Origin: Variovorax paradoxus
Lineage (GTDB): Bacteria; Pseudomonadota; Gammaproteobacteria; Burkholderiales; Burkholderiaceae_C
DNA: 64,000 bases
NCBI GenBank assembly: GCA_016806145.1
Contig: CP063167.1
Coordinates: 423,501 to 487,500, forward strand
Reading direction: 5' to 3'
The position numbers were made by a program, and so were the translations under genes. Position 1 is the stretch's first letter. Each line of letters begins with the position of its first letter. A model generated the notes under the pieces. That model saw nothing but the letters and a program-made list of their open reading frames with translations. It searched no databases and was not told where the DNA came from. Below, piece after piece: positions 39,350-46,340 of this stretch.

Positions 39350-39563
39350 GACGTTGACTTCCAAAGAGGGTTGTAGAGAAGAAGGACACAGGTCTGTGTG
39401 AGCCTGTGCCTGAAGTTTCACTTTGCGTGTGCTTCTCTACATCGTCCTCGCGCAGGGGACCGCGCTGGGCTGCAGGCATGTAGGCGCCCTCGAACTCGAG
39501 GCAAGCCCCGATCTCGGCAAAAAGTTATACGCCGGGGCTGCGCGGTCCGATCCATCGATCACC

Positions 39564-39995
39564 TCATCTGTCGCCACGATGTTGCGATTGCGTATCCCGG
39601 ACCGGCACGAAGACGCGGCGGACGGCCCGGTTTCGAAGGTACAGAGAAAGCCACGCGCCGCCCCCCAACAGCAGGCACACCAGTTGGGGCGGCGATCCGA
39701 TTTCGCCCAGACGCAGATGGGTACAGATCGCTCCACCCAGGAACCCGGTCAGCAGCACCGCGCCAAGCACGCTGGTGACGGGAATCACGAACAAGGCGAT
39801 GCACACGACGAGAACGCCTCCAATGACCGCGCAAAGAGCCTGGGGGAACCCCGTTCTCTGCATGTTCTCGGCCAGGAGCTCGGGGGCGAAGAGGCATACC
39901 CCCGCATCGATCGACAGAATCAGGACGACGAGGGCGCCCACGACGCGCCCGGTCCACGCAGCGGCAGGCGACGGACGGTGAGATTCGCAATGCAT
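39564..39995 (-). CDS. DoxX-like small integral membrane protein
   Basis: A 143-residue protein with four predicted membrane helices: GALVVLILSIDAGVCLF, FPQALCAVIGGVLVVCIALFVIP, VLGAVLLTGFLGGAICTHL and QLVCLLLGGGAWLSLYL. This length and four-helix layout, and the TGFLGGAICTHLR pattern, are typical of DoxX-like (DoxX_2) proteins. Their role is often linked to redox or stress responses. I chose the ATG at 39995 because the fold starts there. It lies 10 bp after the small exported protein gene, on the same strand, and is probably in one unit with it under the OhrR-like regulator. Confidence 0.78.
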   Translation of the reverse strand: MHCESHRPSPAAAWTGRVVGALVVLILSIDAGVCLFAPELLAENMQRTGFPQALCAVIGGVLVVCIALFVIPVTSVLGAVLLTGFLGGAICTHLRLGEIGSPPQLVCLLLGGGAWLSLYLRNRAVRRVFVPVRDTQSQHRGDR

Positions 39996-40005
39996 GTCGA
40001 CGGCA

Positions 40006-40380
40006 TCAATAAGCCGGGACGCGTGCCTTGGAAGCCGCCTGATCGACGGCCGGCCTCGCCTGGCCACCGAAGTCCGTCGGGATCCGGCTGTTGAAGAACG
40101 CGCCGGCGCGGAGGTTCTGGTTCGCCGCGCGTGCCCGTGTTCGGGCTTCCATCTCCACCTCCGCGCGATCGCGCGGCGAGATCAAGGCTGTTGCCACGCC
40201 CGACGACGCACCTTCGGCGTAAGGATTCGAGGCGCGCGTTGCGGCACGCGCCTCGGCCTGCACGACGTGACGACTCTGGTTCGATTCATGACGCAGGACG
40301 CCCTGATATTCCTCTGCAGCCGCCTGAGAGGCGGCGCCGGCGAAGAGGGGCATGGCAAGGATGACGATGGCTTTTTTCAT
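40006..40380 (-). CDS. Small secreted protein, relative of the 25.4-kb protein
   Basis: A 124-residue protein with a signal peptide (MKKAIVILAMPLFAGAASQA, cleavage near AAAE). The mature part reads EEYQGV at its start, then VVQAEARAATRASNPYAEGASSGV, and later VEMEARTRARAANQN, a repeated motif of the same type as in the protein at 25398-25778. It is therefore a second member of that small exported family. It is followed by the DoxX-like gene and is divergent from the OhrR-like regulator; the palindromes between them suggest redox control. Confidence 0.7.
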   Translation of the reverse strand: MKKAIVILAMPLFAGAASQAAAEEYQGVLRHESNQSRHVVQAEARAATRASNPYAEGASSGVATALISPRDRAEVEMEARTRARAANQNLRAGAFFNSRIPTDFGGQARPAVDQAASKARVPAY

Positions 40381-40447
40381 GGATGTAGAGGGATCGAAGG
40401 TCTGGAAAACGAACTGGCACGGATACGTGCGACATTCGCAATGATTT

Positions 40448-40474
40448 GATATCGCAATCTTTGTTATCGCGATA
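40448..40474. promoter_or_regulatory. Palindromic sites between the exported protein and the OhrR-like regulator
   Basis: A perfect 10-bp palindrome TATCGCGATA lies at 40465-40474 and a related GATATCGC at 40448-40455. An ATTAT...ATAAT inverted pair with CGCGAT in it lies further on, near 40511-40528. They occupy the AT-rich promoter region of both divergent genes, so binding could repress both. MarR/OhrR dimers bind palindromes of this kind. Confidence 0.5.
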
Positions 40475-40568
40475 TGTATTTGAGCATTGCTTGCTTTTTC
40501 TTGTCAAGCCATTATTTGCCGCGATAATGAATCGCTGTAAAACTCACGATCAGGCTCGAGGAGCGACC

Positions 40569-41024
40569 ATGGCGGACCCAGCCCCCCTTCCTCTGGACGA
40601 ACATCTGTGCTTCACGCTGTACGGTGCAGGCATTGCCATCAATCGGACTTACAAGCCGATGCTGGACGAGTTCGGGATCACCTACCCTCAGTACCTGGTC
40701 CTGAATGCGCTATGGGAGAGCGGTAGCTTGACCATCGGCGCCCTCGCGGCCCGGCTGGCCCTCGAATCAAGCACCATCACGCCGCTGGTGAAGCGCCTGG
40801 AACTCAACGGTTTTGTGGAACGGCAGCGCAGCGTCGCAGACGAGCGGCAGGTGCACGTTTCGGTGACCGAGCAGGGCCGCGATCTCCAGAAGAAAACGAG
40901 TTGCTTGACCGAAACCTTGGGCTCTCGGTCCGGAATGACGGCCGAAGAACTGGCGATCCTCAACGCGCAAGTCCGCAGACTTCGCGACGCGTTGCAAGAA
41001 TCGGCGGCCCGCGCCGGCCTGTGA
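40569..41024 (+). CDS. OhrR-like MarR-family regulator
   Basis: A 151-residue MarR protein of the organic-hydroperoxide-sensing type. The N-terminus LDEHLCFTLYGAGIAINRTYKP has the reactive cysteine (C14) in the position where OhrR is oxidised, with the downstream YPQYLVLNALWE that follows in OhrR. The winged helix is LTIGALAARLALESSTITPLVKRLE and the wing RSVADERQVHVSVTEQG. Unlike standard loci, no ohr gene is next to it. The divergent exported protein/DoxX pair is the likely target. Confidence 0.85.
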   Translation: MADPAPLPLDEHLCFTLYGAGIAINRTYKPMLDEFGITYPQYLVLNALWESGSLTIGALAARLALESSTITPLVKRLELNGFVERQRSVADERQVHVSVTEQGRDLQKKTSCLTETLGSRSGMTAEELAILNAQVRRLRDALQESAARAGL

Positions 41025-41196
41025 GTGGTCATCGGCGCGAGCGGATGGAGGGTTGCCCGAGCCGCTAATGCGCAGTGGGCGATCTGGCTCGCCCGGCCCT
41101 GAGGTCCTGTGCGCCGCGCAGCGCCGGTCGAGGTGGTTTTCCCGGACTTTTTTCACGCTTTCGCAAGTATCCATGCAACGTGGGTGCATCCGATGC

Positions 41197-41219
41197 CATG
41201 GCGTGCGGCGTACGCCATG
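41197..41219 (+). promoter_or_regulatory. Hairpin over the ribosome-binding region of the small gene at 41222
   Basis: CATGGCGT (41197-41204) and ACGCCATG (41212-41219) form a perfect 8-bp inverted repeat with a 7-base loop, ending two bases before the start codon. It would cover the ribosome-binding position of the small gene, which has no purine-rich site. It could control translation or indicate that the true start is the ATG at 41198 within it. Confidence 0.35.
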
Positions 41220-41221
41220 TA

Positions 41222-41452
41222 ATGAAAAAGACCGATGTTTTGGCCACCTCCATGGCAATGGCAAGGGATGGACTGGCCCTCAACCCCTCCGACGCGTTCG
41301 AATTCATCGCGGAACTCATCGCCAAGGAAAACCCGGCCTGGGATTCCTACGATCGAAAGGTGGAACGCCTGCTCAAGCTGGGCGCCTGCATCTGGAGCCT
41401 GCGGCGCGACCTGATCACGCCCTCGCCCGCGCACCAGCCGCCCGCGCGCTGA
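41222..41452 (+). CDS. Small hypothetical protein
   Basis: A 76-residue protein (MKKTDVLATSMAMARDGL start, then DAFEFIAELIAKENPAWDS, ending in a Pro-rich tail). It appears soluble and helical, with no signal, membrane segment or known domain. Amino-acid composition is normal for a real protein. An in-frame ATG at 41198 is an alternative start. It stands alone, convergent with the next small gene. No function can be assigned. Confidence 0.5.
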   Translation: MKKTDVLATSMAMARDGLALNPSDAFEFIAELIAKENPAWDSYDRKVERLLKLGACIWSLRRDLITPSPAHQPPAR

Positions 41453-41477
41453 GGCTCGTCGCGCTCGCGCGAACGGA

Positions 41478-41687
41478 CTATTCGGGAGGCGGGCCGCCCG
41501 GGGTCGAAGGAGGCGCGGCGCCCGAGGCCCAGAGGTCCATGAACCGCCGATTCGCCTCGAGCTTGAGTTCGGCCAGTTCGTTGAGCGCGCTCAGCGGGGC
41601 GCCGGGGCCGAGCTCGCGCAAGGTGTCGTGGAGGGCGGTCTCGGACGCAGCCCATGCAGCGTAGAGATCCTCGTCGAATGGCGGCAT
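41478..41687 (-). CDS. Small hypothetical protein
   Basis: A 69-residue protein (start MPPFDEDLYAAWAASETAL). The start has a strong AAAGGAG ribosome site about seven bases upstream. It is mostly helical (LNELAELKLEANRRFMDLW) with a Pro/Gly-rich tail (PPSTPGGPPPE). I do not recognise a family. It is the only gene on its strand here, convergent with the small gene before it. Confidence 0.55.
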   Translation of the reverse strand: MPPFDEDLYAAWAASETALHDTLRELGPGAPLSALNELAELKLEANRRFMDLWASGAAPPSTPGGPPPE

Positions 41688-42037
41688 CGTGGTCTCCTTT
41701 GCATTCGTGCACGCGACGTGCGAGCGCACGTCGACCGCTTCTCAATGCTAAAGCGCTACATGTCGGATCGACTCCCCGAGCCGGCACTTTCAGCTCCTCC
41801 AAAAGGAGGATGCGCCGATGCGCTCAGCAGGGTCTTGTTTGGTATGCGCACGAGGAGCCTGTCCCACGGCGCCTGTTTTGCGCGATGGCGGCTTGCCAGC
41901 CTTCGCTCGCGGGCGTTCGCTGGTGGCGGAGGAACGGCCACAGATCGCCAACCTGCAACCAGACCGAGGAGCGCAGCGTAGGTCACTTCAAGCTGCCATC
42001 GGCCTGGTGCCCCCCTTGTCTGCGCCCCCGAAGACTC
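41688..42037. other. 350-bp noncoding region
   Basis: It separates the small gene at 41478 and the MFS gene. It contains a short hairpin TCCTCC-AAAA-GGAGGA (41795-41810), one arm of which is anti-Shine-Dalgarno-like and the other Shine-Dalgarno-like. No following T tract or convincing gene is present. A possible 92-residue frame starting at 41818 overlaps the MFS gene and is not supported. Confidence 0.3.
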
Positions 42038-43282
42038 CTAGGGCAATGGCGAGAGAACCTCCGCGCGAGCCCGTGCGTTGCGAAGCCGCTCGCTGACGAA
42101 TGCCGTGACGACGGCCAGCGCGATGAACCCCGCCGCGGCGGCGCCGAGGTTCGCGAGCCATCCATGACCCACCATGGCGCCCCCCAGGCTCGCGCCCACG
42201 GCCTGGCCGATGTAGATCGAGGAGGTGTTCAACGCGATGGACGCGGCGGTCAGCGAGGGCGCCTCGGCGGCCAGCCGCCCCTGCTGCATGGAATTGGTCG
42301 AGGCGAAACCCAGGCCCCACACCACCAGTCCGGCCGTCACCGCCAGCTGGGAGCCCATGCCGTCGTGCAGCAGCACCATACCGCTCAGGATGGCGAACAG
42401 GCTGAGCACGCAGGTGCGGAACACGCCGAGGCTCGAAACGAGGCGGGTGGCCAGCATGTTCCCGGCGATGCTCATCAGCCCGAACAGCGTGAGCTCCAAC
42501 GTGATGCGCAGTCCCGACGCACCCGTCAAGGCGGCGAGGAAGGGACGCAGGTAGGTGAAGAGCAGGAACTGGCCGGCCCCCGCGAACACGGTCACCAGCA
42601 GGATCGCCAGCAGGACCCGCGACCCGGCGATCGCCTTCCAGCTGGCGAACGACACCCGCGCACCGACCAGCCGCGCCGGCACGCCCCTGGCAAGGACCGC
42701 ACTAGTGCACAGGCCCAGCGCAGCCAGCGCGAAGTAGGCCTGGCGCCAACCGAGGGACGAGGCCAGGGCCGAGATCAACGGCACGCCGACCGCGAGCGCG
42801 AGCGACCAGCCGAGGAATGCCGTCGCGATCGCGGCGGGGCGCGCGCGACCTTCGACAACGAGCGTGATCGTGCCTGCCGCCTGCGGCGTGAAGATGGCGG
42901 CGACCGCCATCGTGACCACGCGCACCGCGAGCAGAACCTCCCAGGAGCTGCTCATCGCCGCGACGGCCTGCGCGGCCGACACGAAGACGATCGTGGCCAC
43001 GAGCAGCGTGCGCCGGTCGATCCCGCTCGTGAGCCAGGTCATCAGCGGTGAACTGATGCACAGCACCACCGCGCCGGCCGACATCAGCAACCCGGCCGCT
43101 CCCAGCCCGATCTCGAAATGATGGGCGAGCTCCACCAGCATCCCCGCCGGTGCGAGCACCACCGAACCGGTGATGAAGTTGCCGAGCATGAGCGCGTACA
43201 CCGTGCGGGCGACGCCCCGGTTCGCGCCGGGCGCGGCGTGTGAATCGCCATCGGCATGGATCGTTTCGCCTTGCGGACGCAT
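42038..43282 (-). CDS. MFS transporter (12-segment drug-efflux type)
   Basis: A 414-residue major facilitator protein with about twelve hydrophobic segments. The N-terminal segments start at RTVYALMLGNFITGSVVLAPAG, with the DRRTLL-like cytoplasmic loop after TM2 (TSGIDRRTLLVATIV). The TM5 region GWSLALAVGVPLISAL resembles motif C of proton-coupled efflux pumps. It is divergent from a LysR gene with a 105-bp gap between starts, which probably controls it. The substrate is unknown. Confidence 0.87.
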   Translation of the reverse strand: MRPQGETIHADGDSHAAPGANRGVARTVYALMLGNFITGSVVLAPAGMLVELAHHFEIGLGAAGLLMSAGAVVLCISSPLMTWLTSGIDRRTLLVATIVFVSAAQAVAAMSSSWEVLLAVRVVTMAVAAIFTPQAAGTITLVVEGRARPAAIATAFLGWSLALAVGVPLISALASSLGWRQAYFALAALGLCTSAVLARGVPARLVGARVSFASWKAIAGSRVLLAILLVTVFAGAGQFLLFTYLRPFLAALTGASGLRITLELTLFGLMSIAGNMLATRLVSSLGVFRTCVLSLFAILSGMVLLHDGMGSQLAVTAGLVVWGLGFASTNSMQQGRLAAEAPSLTAASIALNTSSIYIGQAVGASLGGAMVGHGWLANLGAAAAGFIALAVVTAFVSERLRNARARAEVLSPLP

Positions 43283-43387
43283 GTGAAGCTCCTCGAGAGG
43301 TCTCTGGATGAAGGGCGCAGAGTTCTCTCGACGCTGCTCGTAGCGTAGGGACGAGGCGGCACGGGCGGTAGCCGCTATCCTTGCACA

Positions 43388-44284
43388 ATGGCTGATAGAA
43401 AACGCACAGAGGTCGACTGGCAGGACGTGCGCGTCTTCCTCGCCCTGGGCCGCTACCGAAGCCTGTCGGCCGCGGCCCGGGCGCTGCAGGTCAATCACGC
43501 AACGATCGCGCGGCGCCTCCAGTCGCTCGAGGACAGCATGGGCGAAAAGCTCGTGGAGCGCAGGCCCGACGGATACGTTCTGACGCCCGCGGGCGAAGAG
43601 GCCCTGCACGCGGCCACGGACATGGAAGCCGCTGCGCAGCGGCTCACGCGGACCGGTCGCAACGAGGACGAGGACCTGCGCGGGGTGGTGCGCATCAACG
43701 CACCGCCGGCACTCGGCCATGCCTTCCTCGCGACACAACTGGCCAGGGTGACGGCGATCCATCCAGGCCTCGACGTCGACTTGGCGACGGACCTGCAGAC
43801 CGTCAGCCTGGACCGCCGGAAGGCGGACATCGCGGTACGCATCGGCAGGCCCTCGGATGGCGACCTGATCGCCAAGCCCGTCGGCAAGCTGGTGTTCGGC
43901 TTCTACGGCGACGAGGCGCAATGCGAACGCGTGGAACGACAGGGGCTGGCCCCCGTCTTCGTCAGCTTCGACGAGCCGCACTCGAACATGCCCGAGGCCC
44001 TCTGGCTGGCGCAGCACTTTCCGCGCTCGCGCATCGCCCTGCGCGCGGAGAACCACATCCTGCAGGCCACCGCGGCCAAGGCCGGTGCCGGCCTGGCCCT
44101 GCTGCCGCACTACATCGGACGGCAAGTGCCCGAACTGCGGCCCTGCGCGCTGGCGCCGCTGCCGCCGTCGAAGGAGATCTGCCTGCTCATCCGTGGCCAG
44201 GATCGGCACGCGGGCCCGGTCCGTGCCGTGATGCGCCACCTGGTCGACGCCTTCAAGGAGAACCGGGCGCTGTTCAGCGCCTGA
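43388..44284 (+). CDS. LysR-family regulator
   Basis: A 298-residue LysR protein. The HTH is RSLSAAARALQVNHATIARRLQSLEDSMGEKLVERRPDGY, shown here only as the recognition region from about residue 18. It has the LTPAGEEAL end of the wing. The effector domain includes GVVRINAPPALGHAFLATQL. The NHATIARR recognition helix is typical of a subgroup that controls efflux and catabolic genes. It is divergent from the MFS transporter and convergent with the AraC regulator downstream. Confidence 0.88.
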   Translation: MADRKRTEVDWQDVRVFLALGRYRSLSAAARALQVNHATIARRLQSLEDSMGEKLVERRPDGYVLTPAGEEALHAATDMEAAAQRLTRTGRNEDEDLRGVVRINAPPALGHAFLATQLARVTAIHPGLDVDLATDLQTVSLDRRKADIAVRIGRPSDGDLIAKPVGKLVFGFYGDEAQCERVERQGLAPVFVSFDEPHSNMPEALWLAQHFPRSRIALRAENHILQATAAKAGAGLALLPHYIGRQVPELRPCALAPLPPSKEICLLIRGQDRHAGPVRAVMRHLVDAFKENRALFSA

Positions 44285-44304
44285 AGCGCCTTGCGCGAAC
44301 GCCT

Positions 44305-45312
44305 TCAGCGCGCCGACTGCGCATGCGCGCGCGGCGACGTCCCCAACACGCGCTTGTAGGCCCGGGCCAGGATCGCGCCCGTGGAGTACCCGACCCGGTC
44401 GGCCGCCTCGTCGAGCGACATCCGCTGCTCGCGCAGCAGGCGTGCCGCCGCCTGCACGCGCCAGCGCGCGAGGTAGCCCATGGGCGGAACGCCGGTGTGT
44501 TGCTGGAACCGGGTCGCGAAGGTGGTCCTCGCCATGTGGCACAGGCCGGCGAGCGATGCCATGGTCCACGGGTGCTCCGGCCGCGTGTGCATGGCGTGCA
44601 GGGCGGGAAGCAGGCGGGCGTCGCGCCGCGCGCCGGCTGGCAGGGGTTCGCCATGGCGCTCATGGCCCTCATGACGCTCATGGCGCAGTTGCTCGAGCAC
44701 GACGTGCCGGATCAGCGCATTCACGGCCTCCGTCATGCCCACGCCACGGCCGCCCTCGGCGACGTTGGACAGCCAATGCAGCAGGTCGGTCATCGGCACG
44801 AGCCAGGGCAAGGCATCGCTGCGCCGCCGCAGATGGACCACCTCGGGCAGCCGCGCGAGCAGCGGCTCCGCCTGCAGGCGTTCGCTCCAGAAGAAGCTGC
44901 CGCTGACCACCGTGGCCCGCTCCGGCTCCTCGCGAGCGGTGCCGCCGGTGGCGGCCTCGAGGTCGACGGCGTAGGTCAGGCCCGCGCGCGCCGATCGATG
45001 CGCGACGATGGCGGCGAAGGGCAATGGCGTCGCATGGGGCGTGTCGAACAGGCGATGGGCGCCGCCGCGCGGGAGAAACAGCACGTCGCCATGTTCCACC
45101 TGGAGCGGCGCGCCACCGTGCATGCGGAACTGGCAGGGCTGGCCCGAGAAGACGTACAGCGGTGCGCGCCGGCGGTCTTCGATGCCGACCGCGAAGCCCG
45201 TGCCCAGGCGAACCTGGAAGTGAAGGATCGGATCGAAGCGCCAGGACTCGACACATGCGTGATGGCTCGCGGCGCCCTGCGACCGCGGGCGCGAGAAGGA
45301 TGGCTGATTCAT
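44305..45312 (-). CDS. AraC-family regulator with cupin-type N-terminus
   Basis: A 335-residue AraC regulator. The N-terminal half is cupin-like (FSGQPCQFRMHGGAPLQVEHGDVLFLPRGG). The C-terminal AraC domain begins with MASLAGLCHMARTTFATRFQQHTG and ends with LDEAADRVGYSTGAILARAYKRVLG. A His/Arg/Gly-rich stretch (RHERHEGHERHGE, encoded near 44655-44695) comes from short tandem repeats in the DNA and may be a variable linker. It is divergent from the LysR gene at 45425 and ends 20 bp from the other LysR gene. Confidence 0.87.
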   Translation of the reverse strand: MNQPSFSRPRSQGAASHHACVESWRFDPILHFQVRLGTGFAVGIEDRRRAPLYVFSGQPCQFRMHGGAPLQVEHGDVLFLPRGGAHRLFDTPHATPLPFAAIVAHRSARAGLTYAVDLEAATGGTAREEPERATVVSGSFFWSERLQAEPLLARLPEVVHLRRRSDALPWLVPMTDLLHWLSNVAEGGRGVGMTEAVNALIRHVVLEQLRHERHEGHERHGEPLPAGARRDARLLPALHAMHTRPEHPWTMASLAGLCHMARTTFATRFQQHTGVPPMGYLARWRVQAAARLLREQRMSLDEAADRVGYSTGAILARAYKRVLGTSPRAHAQSAR

Positions 45313-45424
45313 CGGATGAGGGGATCGTCGTTGCAGTGGAATGCCCGTCGCCGCTTCGGGCACCCCGCACTCTAGGAAAGCGCGCGGCGCCAGGGAATTT
45401 CGATTTTTGTGATACCGTTTTTGA

Positions 45425-46336
45425 ATGACCAGGCCCATCAGCGTCCGGCAGCTCCAATGCTTTCTCGCCGTGGCGCAGGAGCGCAGCTTCCGGCGCGCCG
45501 CCGAGCGGCTGTCCATCACGCAGCCGCCGTTGTCGCGCCAGATCGCGGAGCTGGAAACGGCACTCGGCGTTCGCCTCTTCGACCGCAACACGCATGGCGT
45601 GCGGCTGACGCCGGTGGGCGAGGTGGCGCTGCGCCGCTTCTCGTCGCTCATGGGGGAGTTCGACGCGGCGGTCGCGCATGTGGCGCAGGCCTCCCATCAA
45701 TTGCCGCGCCTGCGGCTGGGCGTGCTGAACTGGGTGCAGCTGGACGGCCTCGCGGCCATGGAGCACGGCCTGGTCGAAGGCGGCCATGCCAGCGGTGTGG
45801 ACGCGCGCACCACCACGACCATCGCCGCGATGTCGGCGCTGCGTAAGAACGACCTCGACGCGGCCATCGTGCTCTGGCCGGCCTCGATGCATCGCCTGCG
45901 CGGCGACCTGGTCGGCGAGGTGCCCCTGATGGCCTTCGTGCCCGCCACGTCGGCGCTCGCGCGCAAGCGCGCCATCCCCGTGCGCGAACTGGAGGCGCTG
46001 CCGCCCTTCTTTCGCTTCGCTCGCGCCGAGAACGCGCGCATGTATGACGAGTTCACGCGGCAATACGCCTCGCATGGCTTCGTCCCCTCGCAGGAGGCGG
46101 GAGGCCCCGATGCACTGCACGTGTTCGCGCAGATCGGATCGGGTCGCGGATGCACCTGCCTGCCCGCCCCGTTCTCGCTGCACCGCTATGCCGGCGTGCA
46201 GCCCCGGCCGCTGCGCGAGCGGATCATGGTGCCGCTCGTGCTGCTGACCTCCCTGCGCCTCGCCCAGGAATACCACGACGTTTTGGCGGCCATGGCGACC
46301 GACATGCTGAGAGCGGCGCGGCCGGCATCTCGGTGA
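45425..46336 (+). CDS. LysR-family regulator
   Basis: A 303-residue LysR protein. The HTH RSFRRAAERLSITQPPLSRQIAELE (residues about 18-42), followed by LGVRLFDRNTHGVRLTPVGE, is a textbook match. The effector domain has AAIVLWPASMHRL. The TQPPLSRQI recognition helix is common in CbbR/BenM-like regulators. It is divergent from the AraC gene; its end is 4 bp from the end of the lipoprotein gene, which converges. Its target is unknown. Confidence 0.9.
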   Translation: MTRPISVRQLQCFLAVAQERSFRRAAERLSITQPPLSRQIAELETALGVRLFDRNTHGVRLTPVGEVALRRFSSLMGEFDAAVAHVAQASHQLPRLRLGVLNWVQLDGLAAMEHGLVEGGHASGVDARTTTTIAAMSALRKNDLDAAIVLWPASMHRLRGDLVGEVPLMAFVPATSALARKRAIPVRELEALPPFFRFARAENARMYDEFTRQYASHGFVPSQEAGGPDALHVFAQIGSGRGCTCLPAPFSLHRYAGVQPRPLRERIMVPLVLLTSLRLAQEYHDVLAAMATDMLRAARPASR

Positions 46337-46340
46337 TGCC

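Noticed and set aside
41818..42096. A 92-codon plus-strand frame starting after a GGAGG sequence.
   Set aside because: It overlaps the MFS gene antisense, has no protein-like pattern and appears only because of the GC bias.
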